A DNA stretch of 43,342 nt from an uncultured Oscillospiraceae bacterium (GTDB lineage Bacteria; Bacillota; Clostridia; Oscillospirales; Oscillospiraceae): NCBI GenBank assembly GCA_910587255.1, contig CAJUKT010000041.1, positions 1 to 43,342 on the forward strand, read 5' to 3'. The translations under genes and the position numbers were made by a program. Positions 6,748-15,800 of this stretch are shown one piece after another. Each line of letters begins with the position of its first letter. The stretch's first letter is position 1. The notes under the pieces are model-generated. The model did not search any database, was not told the DNA's origin, and saw only the letters and a program-made list of their open reading frames with translations.

Positions 6748-8007
6748 TCAGCACTTCTCGAAGATGGTGGCAACGCCCATGCCGCCGCCGATGCACAGGG
6801 TGGCCAGGCCCTTCTTAGCCTCGGGCCGCTTGGCCATCTCGTGGAGCAGGGTGACGATGATGCGCGCGCCGGAAGCGCCCACGGGGTGGCCGATGGAGAT
6901 GGCGCCGCCGTTGACGTTGACCTTGTCCATGTCGAAGTCCAGCTCACGGGCCACGGCGATGGACTGGGCGGCGAACGCCTCGTTGGCCTCCACCAGGTCG
7001 ATATCCTTGATGGTCAGGCCGGCCTTGGCCATGGCGTCCCGGGAGGCGGGCACGGGGCCCACGCCCATGATCTTGGGATCCACGCCGCCGTGGCCCCAGC
7101 TGACCAGCTTGGCCATGGGCTTCAGGCCGTACTTCTCCACCGCCTCGCCGGAGGCCAGCACGATGGCGGCCGCGCCGTCGTTGATGCCGGAGGCGTTGGC
7201 GGCGGTGACCCGCTGGACGTGCTTCTTGGCGTCGGCCTCGTGGACGCCGGTGAGCTCGAAGGTGTGCACCACCTCGTCCTCAACGCCCTCGGGGCCCACG
7301 GGGAACGCGCCGCGCAGTTTGGCGATGCCCTCGGCGGTGACGCCCGCCTTGGGGAACTCGTCCACCTTGAACTCCACCATTTCCTTCTTCTTCTTGATCA
7401 TCACGGGGACGATCTCGTCCTCAAACCTGCCGGCCTTCTGGGCGGCCTCGGTCTTCTGCTGGGAGGAGGCGGCAAAGGCGTCCAGCTCCTCGCGGGTGAT
7501 GCCCCAGATATCGCAGATATTCTCGGCGGTGGTGCCCATGTGATAGTTGTTGTAGGCGTCCCACAGGCCGTCCTTGATCATGGTGTCCACCAGCTTCTTG
7601 TCGCCCATGCGGGCGCCCCAGCGGGCGTCCATGGAGGCAAAGGGGGCGGCGCTCATGTTCTCGGTGCCGCCGCACACCACGATCTCCGCGTCGCCAGAGC
7701 GGATGGCGCGGCCCGCCTCGATGACGGACTTCATGCCGGAGCCGCACACCATGCCCACGGTATAGGCGGGGACGGAGAAGGGCACGCCGGCCTTGATGGC
7801 CACCTGGCGGGCGGGGTTCTGGCCTTGGGCGGCGGTCAGGATGCAGCCGAACATCACCTCGTCCACCTGCTCGGGCTTCACGTTGGCCCGCGCCAACGCC
7901 TCCTTGACCACGATGGCGCCCAGATCGGTGGCGGGGGTGTCCTTCAGGCTTCCGCCAAAGGAGCCCACCGCGGTGCGGCAGCAGCTGACCACATATAAAT
8001 CTTTCAT
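6748..8007 (-). CDS. thlA: Acetyl-CoA acetyltransferase (thiolase) with an internal insertion
   Basis: Condenses two acetyl-CoA to acetoacetyl-CoA, the entry step to butyrate. All catalytic residues are visible: nucleophile C88 (MVCGSGMKS), H374 (GGAISIGHPVGASG) and C405 (LCIGGGMG), plus NEAFAAQ near 342-348. At 419 residues it is about 27 longer than usual biosynthetic thiolases. The excess is an acidic segment near 236-265 between the LRGAF and VTAANASGINDG motifs. The ATG at 8007 follows GGAGGTCG. A strong promoter lies upstream, and the CoA-transferase follows 15 bp downstream, so the two form an operon. Confidence 0.93.
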   Translation of the reverse strand: MKDLYVVSCCRTAVGSFGGSLKDTPATDLGAIVVKEALARANVKPEQVDEVMFGCILTAAQGQNPARQVAIKAGVPFSVPAYTVGMVCGSGMKSVIEAGRAIRSGDAEIVVCGGTENMSAAPFASMDARWGARMGDKKLVDTMIKDGLWDAYNNYHMGTTAENICDIWGITREELDAFAASSQQKTEAAQKAGRFEDEIVPVMIKKKKEMVEFKVDEFPKAGVTAEGIAKLRGAFPVGPEGVEDEVVHTFELTGVHEADAKKHVQRVTAANASGINDGAAAIVLASGEAVEKYGLKPMAKLVSWGHGGVDPKIMGVGPVPASRDAMAKAGLTIKDIDLVEANEAFAAQSIAVARELDFDMDKVNVNGGAISIGHPVGASGARIIVTLLHEMAKRPEAKKGLATLCIGGGMGVATIFEKC

Positions 8008-8068
8008 GGGAATCGACCTCCAAATTCAATTTATTTGTTGAATCCCGTTTGTTAAGATTCTGACTAAC

Positions 8069-8097
8069 ATTATAAACTGACAGGGGGAAAATTGCAA
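8069..8097 (-). promoter_or_regulatory. Strong promoter for thlA-CoA-transferase operon
   Basis: On the minus strand TTGCAA, 17 bp, TATAAT. It leaves a ~55-nt AT-rich leader before the thlA ribosome site. No riboswitch fold is recognised in the leader. Confidence 0.82.
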
Positions 8098-8141
8098 CAG
8101 GGAAATGAAAAAGAAGCGCGGAGCCGCCCGGGCGCTTGGGT

Positions 8142-10760
8142 TCAGCGCTTGTTGCGCCTAACCGCCTTCTCGATTTCGCACACCGCCAGCGGGATGAGGG
8201 ACAGCCCCAGCACCACCAGCCACTCGGTGAGGGTCAGGGCGCACACCCGGAATACCGACATCAGCGGCGGTATGAGCAGCACGGACAATTGCAGGGCCAT
8301 GCCCACCAGGAACGCCTTGTTCATGGCCGGGTTAGAGGTGAGGCCGATGTGGGCGATGGACTGGGTTTCGCTGCGCACGTCGAAGGCGTGGAAGAGCTGG
8401 CAGAAGGTGAGGGTGGCGAAGGCCATGGTGTTGGCGGTGGCGTCCGCCAGGGTGGGGTCGCTGAGCACATACTCCCCCAGCCAGTAGGCCGCCAGGGTGA
8501 GCAGCCCAACCATCAGCCCCTGCCAGGCCAGGCGGATGGAAAAACGCCGGGTGAACAGCGGCTCAGACGCGGAGCGGGGCTTCTCCTCCATCACCGAGGG
8601 CTCCACCGGCTCCATGCCCAGGGCCAGGGCGGGCAGGGAGTCGGTGACCAGGTTGAGCCACAAGAGCTGCACCGCCACCAAGGGGGGCTGGTGGAAGTTG
8701 AAGAGGGTGGCCAAAAACAGCGTCACAATCTCGCCGATATTGCAGGAGAGCAGGTAGTGGATGGCCTTTTTGATGTTGGAATAGATGCCCCGGCCCTGCT
8801 CTACCGCCTTGACGATGGTGGCGAAGTTGTCGTCGGTGAGGATCATGTCCGCCGCGCCCTTGGCCACATCGGTGCCCGTGATCCCCATGGCGCAGCCGAT
8901 GTCCGCCACCTTCAGCGCCGGGGCGTCGTTTACCCCGTCGCCGGTCATGGCTACCACCATGCCCTTCTTCTGCCACGCTTTGACGATGCGCATTTTGTGC
9001 TCTGGCGACACCCGGGCGTAGACGGCGAATTTGTCCACGTCCTGCTCCAACAGCTCCTGGGGCATGAAGTCCAGGTCCTCCCCGGTGATGGCCAGGTCGC
9101 CGCTGCGGAAAATGTCCAGCTCCCTGGCGATGGCCACGGCGGTGAGCTTGTGGTCGCCGGTGATCATCACCGGGCGGATGCCCGCGGCGTAGCACTGCGC
9201 CACCGCGTCCCGTACCTCCAGCCGGGGCGGGTCGATCATGCCCACCAGCCCCACAAAGGTGAGGCCCGTCTCCAGCTGGGCGCTGCCGGAGGGCTCGGGC
9301 AGGGATTCGATATCCTGATACCCGCAGGCCAGCACCCGCAGCGCCTGCTCCGCCATGGAGGCGTTGGCGGCCTCCACGTCCCGGCCCAGGGCGGCGGTGA
9401 GGGGGACGGCGGCCCCGGCCAGGATATGGGTGCACCGGGAAAGGAGCACGTCGGGAGCGCCCTTGACCATGACGCGGTACCGGCCGGGCTGGCCGGGCAG
9501 GGGGTGGACGGTGCTCATCAGCTTGCGCTCGGAGTCGAAGGGCAGCTCAAACACCCGGGGCATCTCCTGCTCCAAAATGTTCTTGTCCAGGCCGCCGGCC
9601 AGCGCGGCGTCCACAAAGGCGGTCTCGGTGGGGTCGCCGGTGGTTTTGCCGCTGGGGGAGAGCACCGTGTCGTTACACAGCGCGCCGATGGTCAGCGCCT
9701 CCCGGCGGTGGCGGTCCCCAGGGGTCCACACCTGCTTCACCGTCATGCGGTTCTGGGTGAGGGTGCCGGTTTTGTCCGAGCAGATCACCCCGGCGCAGCC
9801 CAGGGTCTCCACCGCGGGCAGCTTTTTCACAATGGCGTTGTGCTTTACCATCCGCTGCACCCCCAGGGCCAGCACAATGGTGACGATGGCGGGCAGGCCC
9901 TCCGGGATGGCGGCCACCGCCAGGGATACGGCGGCCATGAGCATTTCCAGCAGGGGGCGGTGGTAGAGCATGCCCACCCCGAACATCACCGCGCACACCG
10001 CCAGGCACACAAAGGACAGGGTTTTGGAGATCTCCGCCAGCTTGCGCTGAAGCGGGGTGGAGGTGTCCTCCTCCCCCATGAGCATCCCGGCGATGCGGCC
10101 CACCTCGGTGTCCATGCCGGTGGCCGTCACCACGCAGAGCGCCCGGCCGTTGGTGATGACGGTGGACGAGATCACCATATTGCTGCGGTCCCCCAGCACC
10201 GTGCCCTCGGGCAGCACCGCGTCCGCCTGTTTGTCCACCGGGACGGATTCGCCGGTCATGGCGGATTCGTCCGCCTTCAGGTTGGCGCACTCCAGGATGC
10301 GGGCGTCGGCGGGCACCAGGTCCCCCGCTTCCAGCACGATGACGTCGCCGGGCACCAGAAAGGCCGTCTCCAGCCGGACCTGCTCCCCGCCCCGGACCAC
10401 CTTGGCCAGGGGGGCGGACATTTTTTGCAGCGCCTCCAGGGCCTTTTCCGCGCTGTCCTCCTGGGAGATGGAGATGCAGGCGTTCACCCCCACAATGACC
10501 AGGATGATGACGGCCTCCACCCAGTCCTCCCCGCCGGAGGACGCCAGGGACAGGGCCGCCGCGGCCAGCAGCACCAGGATCATGGGGTCGCGCATCTGGT
10601 CCAGGAACCGGGCCCAGAGGGGCTTTTTGGGGGCCCCGGCCAGCTGGTTGGGGCCGTATTTATCCAGCCGCGCCTGGGCCTCCTGGGGGGAGAGGCCGGA
10701 GCGGCCGGATTCCAGCCCAGCCAGGGTTTGGGCGGCGGTCTTGTCGTACCATTGGCTCAT
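8142..10760 (-). CDS. P-type Ca2+/Mn2+ transporting ATPase
   Basis: An 872-residue P2A-type cation pump, ten membrane segments expected. Visible: N-terminal cation ATPase domain, TGES actuator loop (169-172), VAAIPEGLPA in M4, phosphorylation motif DKTGTLTQN with D329, the GDGVNDAPAL hinge, and SERCA-like ion ligands SCNIGEI (M5) and NLVTDSLPA (M6). These are Ca2+-ATPase ligands, but the gene sits behind a yybP-ykoY riboswitch, so Mn2+ export (alone or with Ca2+) is likely, as for Lactococcus YoaB. The upstream frame is open; the ATG at 10760 follows AAGGAG by 9 nt and gives the normal start. Monocistronic. Confidence 0.92.
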   Translation of the reverse strand: MSQWYDKTAAQTLAGLESGRSGLSPQEAQARLDKYGPNQLAGAPKKPLWARFLDQMRDPMILVLLAAAALSLASSGGEDWVEAVIILVIVGVNACISISQEDSAEKALEALQKMSAPLAKVVRGGEQVRLETAFLVPGDVIVLEAGDLVPADARILECANLKADESAMTGESVPVDKQADAVLPEGTVLGDRSNMVISSTVITNGRALCVVTATGMDTEVGRIAGMLMGEEDTSTPLQRKLAEISKTLSFVCLAVCAVMFGVGMLYHRPLLEMLMAAVSLAVAAIPEGLPAIVTIVLALGVQRMVKHNAIVKKLPAVETLGCAGVICSDKTGTLTQNRMTVKQVWTPGDRHRREALTIGALCNDTVLSPSGKTTGDPTETAFVDAALAGGLDKNILEQEMPRVFELPFDSERKLMSTVHPLPGQPGRYRVMVKGAPDVLLSRCTHILAGAAVPLTAALGRDVEAANASMAEQALRVLACGYQDIESLPEPSGSAQLETGLTFVGLVGMIDPPRLEVRDAVAQCYAAGIRPVMITGDHKLTAVAIARELDIFRSGDLAITGEDLDFMPQELLEQDVDKFAVYARVSPEHKMRIVKAWQKKGMVVAMTGDGVNDAPALKVADIGCAMGITGTDVAKGAADMILTDDNFATIVKAVEQGRGIYSNIKKAIHYLLSCNIGEIVTLFLATLFNFHQPPLVAVQLLWLNLVTDSLPALALGMEPVEPSVMEEKPRSASEPLFTRRFSIRLAWQGLMVGLLTLAAYWLGEYVLSDPTLADATANTMAFATLTFCQLFHAFDVRSETQSIAHIGLTSNPAMNKAFLVGMALQLSVLLIPPLMSVFRVCALTLTEWLVVLGLSLIPLAVCEIEKAVRRNKR

Positions 10761-10841
10761 AGTCCAACACTCCTTTTCTTTCCTTCTGAATATAGCGTTT
10801 TTTGGGGGTCGAATGGTAGGGAAAGGGGACAAGCGGGAAAC

Positions 10842-10882
10842 AAAAAAGACCTATCCGCAGTCTCAGACTGCGGATAGGTCTT
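10842..10882 (-). terminator. Riboswitch-controlled intrinsic terminator
   Basis: On the minus strand an 15-18 bp perfect stem (GACCTATCCGCAGTCT and its complement) is followed by T6. Its 5' strand includes the GACCTATC that also closes stem P1 of the aptamer, so the two structures exclude each other. Confidence 0.9.
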
Positions 10883-10966
10883 ACCGTTTCAGACTAAGCC
10901 AGAGGGAATTCCTCTTGCTGTTGGCCTTAGCCGCGGGACAGAACCCCGCCGGTTACTCCCCTATCA
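10872..10966 (-). ncRNA. yybP-ykoY manganese riboswitch
   Basis: Minus-strand RNA about 95 nt long. It begins GATAGGGGAGTAACC and ends CGGTAAGACCTATC: the GGGGAGUA loop and the UAAGACC loop are the two conserved Mn2+-site loops of this class, closed by a GATAGG/CCTATC P1 stem. The inner arms (GGCGGGG...CCCGC; GGCTAAGGCCAACAGCAAG...CTTAG) fit the four-way-junction layout, including the conserved CAACA. P1 competes with the downstream terminator, so Mn2+ binding should switch transcription on. It precedes the P-type ATPase by about 110 nt. Mechanism is from the known class, not measured. Confidence 0.9.
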
Positions 10967-10976
10967 CTTGAGGTAG

Positions 10977-11005
10977 ATGATACCAGAAGTGAGGGTGGCT
11001 GTCAA
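10977..11005 (-). promoter_or_regulatory. Promoter of the Mn riboswitch-ATPase unit
   Basis: On the minus strand TTGACA, 17 bp, TATCAT. Transcription would start near 10970, right at the 5' edge of the aptamer, which supports both calls. Confidence 0.88.
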
Positions 11006-11007
11006 GG

Positions 11008-11147
11008 GGGAAGAAGCGCGACGATAGCCGCGCAGGGGGGCTTGGAGCGGAGCGAGGACGAGCGCAGGCCCGCCTGTGCGGGCCGGAGACCAGTCCGAGC
11101 CGGAGCGAAAGCGACCCGGCCGCGCGGCCAATCGGAGCGTGACAATG
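11008..11147 (+). repeat. Single copy of the ~135-bp GC-rich repeat
   Basis: Shows the family blocks in order: GAAGCGCGACGATAGCCGCG, CAGGGGGGCTTGGAGCGGAG, a variable middle with a GGCCCGCC/GGGCC hairpin, CCGGAGCGAAAGCGACCCGG, CGCGCGGCCAATC, GCGTGACA. It fills the gap between the Mn riboswitch promoter and the 3' end of the foldase gene. Confidence 0.85.
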
Positions 11148-11163
11148 GCGGCTGGGGGAACGC

Positions 11164-12360
11164 TCAGCCCACCCCGCCGCTCTCCACGGGGCCGCTCTGC
11201 GCCGGGGCGTCCTTCTCCGCCAGCGCCTGGTGGTAGGCGCTGAGCCGGCGGTAAAAGTCGATGGCGTTCAGGCTGTCCAGCGCCCCGGCGCGGGTGATCT
11301 GGGCCTCCGCGATCCACTGGTCGGCCAGATCCTCCATGGCGTCCACCTGGAAGCTGTCCCGGTACTGGGTTTTCGTCTCGTCGGTGAGGGGCAGGCGCAG
11401 AATGATGTGATAGCCGAACTCGCTCTCCACGATGCCGGAGATCTCCCCCTCCTTCAGCGCCAGGGACGCCTCCTCAAAGGGGGCCACCATCTGGCCGGAG
11501 GAGGTGGTGTAGCCGTCGGGGTTGTTCTGGGGATTGTCCTCGCTGTGGGCCATCATCAGCTCGTCGAACTTGGCCTCCAGGGCGCCGGCGTCCGTCCCCT
11601 GGAGCTGGGAGAGGAGATCCTCCGCCTGGGCCCGCTTCTGGGCAGCCTGGTCGTCGGGGAGGGGCTGCTTGCTGTCGTCCACCGTTTTGAGCAGGATGTG
11701 CTTCACCCGGTAGACCTTCTGGGCGTCCAGGTACTCATTCAGCTCCTGCTCGTCGGGCGCGTGGGTGACGGCGTTCTTCACGTTCTCGTAATAGGTGGTC
11801 ATTTCAAAAATGAATTGGGCGCTCTCCTCGGTCAGCCCCCAGTAGGGGCCGGCGGTGTCCAGGTCGGACTGCTCCATGGCCTGGCGCACCTCCTCCATCT
11901 GGGCGTCGGTGGGCAGGCAGCCCAGCTCGGCCGCCTTCTGGCGCACCAGAGTGTGATAGGCGGACAGGCGGACACCCTGCTCCAGCAGGTCGCCCGCCGC
12001 GTCGGGCATGTCCGCCAGGTTCAGGCCGAAGTAGGAGAAATACTGCTGGGTGTTCATGCAGGCCTGGCCCAGCAGGTAGAAAAAGAGGTCGGCCGGGACA
12101 TCCACCCCGTCGACGGTGAGCATCACGTCGTCCGGGTTGGCGCCGGCGGCGAACATCAGGGGGGGCTGGGTCAGGTCGGCCACGATTTCGGGGGCGGCGC
12201 TGGGGGAGGCGGACGGGTCCGCGCTGGGGGAAGCGGACGGGTCCGCGCCGGGAGAGACGGAGGGATCGCCGCTGGTGGGGTTGGCGGTGGTGCAGGCGAA
12301 CAGGGACAGGGCCAGGGCCCCGGACAACAGCAGGGCCGGCAGTCGTTTCCAATTTTTCAT
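11164..12360 (-). CDS. PrsA/SurA-like peptidyl-prolyl isomerase lipoprotein
   Basis: A 398-residue extracytoplasmic folding factor of the parvulin class. The N-terminal signal peptide ends in a lipobox (LSLFAC, cysteine near 23). A low-complexity linker of DPSASPSA-type repeats follows, then a SurA_N-like helical part (~80-210) and a parvulin domain (~215-325: YRVKHILLKTV, FDELMMAHSEDN, FGYHIILRL). Lipidation and surface location are inferred from the lipobox. The first codon of the open frame is a TTG overlapping the ribosome site, so the ATG at 12360 after TTGGAG is chosen. It lies downstream of mfd, separated by tandem array II. No terminator is seen other than the repeat beyond its stop. 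Confidence 0.88.
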   Translation of the reverse strand: MKNWKRLPALLLSGALALSLFACTTANPTSGDPSVSPGADPSASPSADPSASPSAAPEIVADLTQPPLMFAAGANPDDVMLTVDGVDVPADLFFYLLGQACMNTQQYFSYFGLNLADMPDAAGDLLEQGVRLSAYHTLVRQKAAELGCLPTDAQMEEVRQAMEQSDLDTAGPYWGLTEESAQFIFEMTTYYENVKNAVTHAPDEQELNEYLDAQKVYRVKHILLKTVDDSKQPLPDDQAAQKRAQAEDLLSQLQGTDAGALEAKFDELMMAHSEDNPQNNPDGYTTSSGQMVAPFEEASLALKEGEISGIVESEFGYHIILRLPLTDETKTQYRDSFQVDAMEDLADQWIAEAQITRAGALDSLNAIDFYRRLSAYHQALAEKDAPAQSGPVESGGVG

Positions 12361-12448
12361 GGTATTCTCCAATCTGTGCGGCAGAATGATTCCGGCGCGT
12401 GCGCCGTTGGGAAGTATTATACATCAAGCGGGCGGGAAATGCAAATCA

Positions 12449-12760
12449 AGGTTGCGGAGCCGTCGCGAGCAGCGCGGATGGACCGAAGCGAAGGCAAAAG
12501 CCCAGCCGCCGCGCAGCGGGGGCGGGTTTTGCGTGAGACGGAGGGAAGCCGCGCGTTGCGAGCAGGCACAGCACGACTTCAGGTTGCGGAGCCGTCGCGA
12601 GCAGCGCGGATGGACCGAAGCGAAGGCAAAAGCCCAGCCGCCGCGCAACGGGGGCGGGTTTTGCGTGAGACGGAGGGAAGCCGCGCGTTGCGAGCAGGCG
12701 CAGCACGACTTCAGGTTGCGGAGAAGCCGGGAGCAGGCAGATAAGACCCGAAGCGGAGTG
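12449..12760 (+). repeat. Tandem array II, 132-bp units
   Basis: Two near-identical 132-bp units (AGGTTGCGG at 12449 and 12581) and the start of a third, diverged one (12713). The middle part (GGCAAAAGCCCAGCCGCCGC, GGCGGGTTTTG, GACGGAGGGAA) is shared with array I, while the ends differ (TTGCGGAGCCGTCGCGAGC), so this is a subfamily. It fills most of the 508-bp gap between the foldase gene (start 12360) and the mfd stop. No gene is called in this gap. 12761-12868 holds further GC-rich sequence with a GCCGGGCCC/GGGCCCGGC hairpin. Confidence 0.85.
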
Positions 12761-12868
12761 GACGGCTTGCCGGGCCCAAAAGGCCCGGCAAACGGCGCGC
12801 GCAGTCGGAGGGGCTTAGCTGCCGTCGCGGAGGCTTCGCAGCACAGCTCCAGGCTGCCGCGCGCCGCC

Positions 12869-15800
12869 CTAGGGGGCTTTCTCCAGGTTCAGCAGCGCCC
12901 CATACCGCTCCACCGCCTGGGCGGCGGTGCGCAGGGGGTCGTCGGTGCGGCGCAGCTTGAGGGTGAAGGCGGGGGTGTCGCCGGGGGAGAACAGCAGGCG
13001 GCCGGGGTACTGCCCGGCCAGGGAGGCGATGGCCTCCAGCTGGAAGGCGGACAGGGTGAACGACAGCGCCGCCCCCTTCTGGGAGATATCCGTGATGGCG
13101 CACTGCGCCCCGCGCCCCCGCAGCAGGGCCACCGCCAACAGGTTATTCACCTGCCGGGGCGGGTCGCCAAAGCGGTCGATGAGCTCGTCGGTGATATCGT
13201 CGGCGTCCTCCTGGGCGCGCACCCGGGCGATGCGGCGGTACAGGTCCATGCGCTGGCCCGGGTCGGCCACATACCGCTCCGGGATGGAGGCGGACACGGT
13301 GAGATCCACCGTGCACTCGCTCAGACGCTGGGGCTTTTCCCCCTTTTCCTCCAAAACGGCCTCCTCCAGCAGCTTCAAATACAGGTCGTAGCCCACGCTC
13401 ATCAGGAAGCCGGACTGCTCCGGCCCCAGCAGGTTGCCGGCGCCCCGGATCTCCAGGTCCCGCATGGCGATCTTGAAGCCGGAGCCGAACTCGGCGTACT
13501 CCCGGATGGCGCTCAGGCGCTTGGCGGCAATTTCCGTGAGCACCTTGCCCTGCCGGTAGGTCATGTAGGCGTAGGCCCGCCGGGCGGACCGGCCCACCCG
13601 GCCGCGAATCTGGTGGAGCTGGGACAGGCCCATCTTGTCCGCGTCCTCAATGATCAGGGTGTTCACGTTGGCGATGTCGATGCCCGTCTCGATGATGGTG
13701 GTGCACACCAGCACGTCCACCTCGCCGTCGGACACCCGGGTCATCACGCCGCCCAGCTCCTCCTGGCTCATCTTGCCGTGGCCCACCGCCACCTCCGCCC
13801 CGTCCCCCAGCAGCTCCTTAATGCGGGCGGCGGTGCGCTCTATGGTGTCCACCCGGTTGTGGAGGTAGTACACCTGGCCCCCACGCTCCAGCTCCCGGCG
13901 CATGGCGTCCGCCAGCACCGACCAGTCGTGCTCCAGCACATAGGTCTGCACCGGCTGGCGGTTGGAGGGGGGCTCCTCGATGGCGGACATGTCCCGGATG
14001 CCGGACAGCGCCATATTCAGCGTGCGGGGGATGGGGGTGGCGGACAGGGTGAGCACGTCCACCTGCTTGGACAGCTCCTTGAGCCGTTCCTTGTGGGTGA
14101 CGCCGAAGCGCTGCTCCTCGTCCACCACCAGAAGCCCCAGGTCCTTGAAGCGCACGTCCTTTTGCAGCAGCCGGTGGGTGCCGATGAGCAGGTCCACCGA
14201 GCCGTCCGCCACCCCGGACAGCGCCTTTTTCATCTGGGCGGGGGTGCGGAAGCGGCTGACCACCTCAATCTCCACCGGGTATTTGGCAAACCGGGAGCGC
14301 GCCGTCAGGTAGTGCTGGCGGGCCAGCACGGTGGTGGGCACCAGGATGGCGGCCTGCTTGCCGTCCAGCACACACTTCATCACCGCCCGCAGGGCCACCT
14401 CCGTCTTGCCGTAGCCCACGTCGCCGCACAGCAGGCGGTCCATGGGCCGGGGGGCCTCCATATCCCGCTTGATCTCGGCGATGGAGCGCAGCTGGTCCTC
14501 CGTCTCGTCGTAGGGGAAGTCGTCCTCAAACTCCCGCTGCCAGGGGGAGTCGGGGGCGAAGGGGTAGCCCGGCTGGCGCTGGCGCTGGGCATAGAGCTGG
14601 ATGAGGCCTTTTGCCAGGTCCTTCACCGCCTTGCGGGTGCGGGTCTTGGCCTTTTCCCAATCCGTGCCCCCCAGCTTGGACAGCTTTTTGGTCTCCGGGT
14701 CGTCCCCCGAGCCGATATATTTGGCGATGGCGTCCAGCTGGGTGGCGGGGAGGTAGAGCACGTCCGCCCCGGCGTAGGCCAGCTTGACGTAGTCCTTATC
14801 CACCCCGTCCACCGTCATCTTCACCATGCCCACAAAGCGGCCGATGCCGTGGTTCTCGTGGACAATGAGGTCCCCGGGGGACAGGTCGGTAAAGGAATCC
14901 ACCTTGCGGCGGTCCGCGGCGTGCTTGAGCCGCTTCCCCTTTCGCCGGGGCTCGCCGGCGCCCTCCGTCAGCACCGCGTAGGGGCAGCCGATGTAGTCAA
15001 ACCCCGCCGACAGCCCCCCCACGGCGATAGTGATGCCCCCCGGCTGGGGCAGGGCGTGGAGCTGGAAGTCCACGGCGGAGCGGATTTTCCGCTCCCGGAG
15101 CAGGGACTGGAGGTTGAGCGCCCGCTGCTCGCTGCCCACCAGCACCACCGCGGCGGCGCCGGCGCTTTGCAGCTGGGTGAGGTCGGCCGCCGCCGCGTCC
15201 AGGCTGGCCCCGAAGGAGGAGAGCTGGCGGCCCTGGGCGGTGAGGATATCCCGGGGGGGCAGGGGGGCGGCGGAGGTGGTGAAGGAGTCCAGAAAGCACA
15301 GGGCATGGTCGGACAGCACGGCCATCAGCTCATCCATGCCGGCGGCGAAAACGGCGTGCCTGCCGTCCAGCGCCCCGTTTTCCAGCAGGGTCTTTACGTC
15401 CTCGCTCAGCTGCCACAGCCAGTTTTTGCCCCGCTCCGCCACCCGGCTGGACTCGGACAGGCACACCACCGCCTCCGGGGGCAGATGGTGTGCGGCGGTG
15501 GCCAGGGTATCGTATCGGGCGGGGAGCTGGCGGTCCCCAAGCCGCACCCAGTTCCCGTTTTCGTCCCTGACGGGGAGAAGCTCGCTCACCGGGAGGAACA
15601 CGGCCCGCTCCAGCCGTCCCGCCCGGCGCTGGGAGGACACGTCGAAGGAGCCCATGGAGTCCACGTCCCGGTCCCAGAACTCTATGCGCACCGGGTCGTC
15701 CATGCCGGGGGAAAACACGTCCAGGATGCCGCCCCGCAGGGCGAACTGGCCCACCCCCTCCACCTGCTGGCACCGGGTATAGCCCAGGGCGGCCAGCCGG

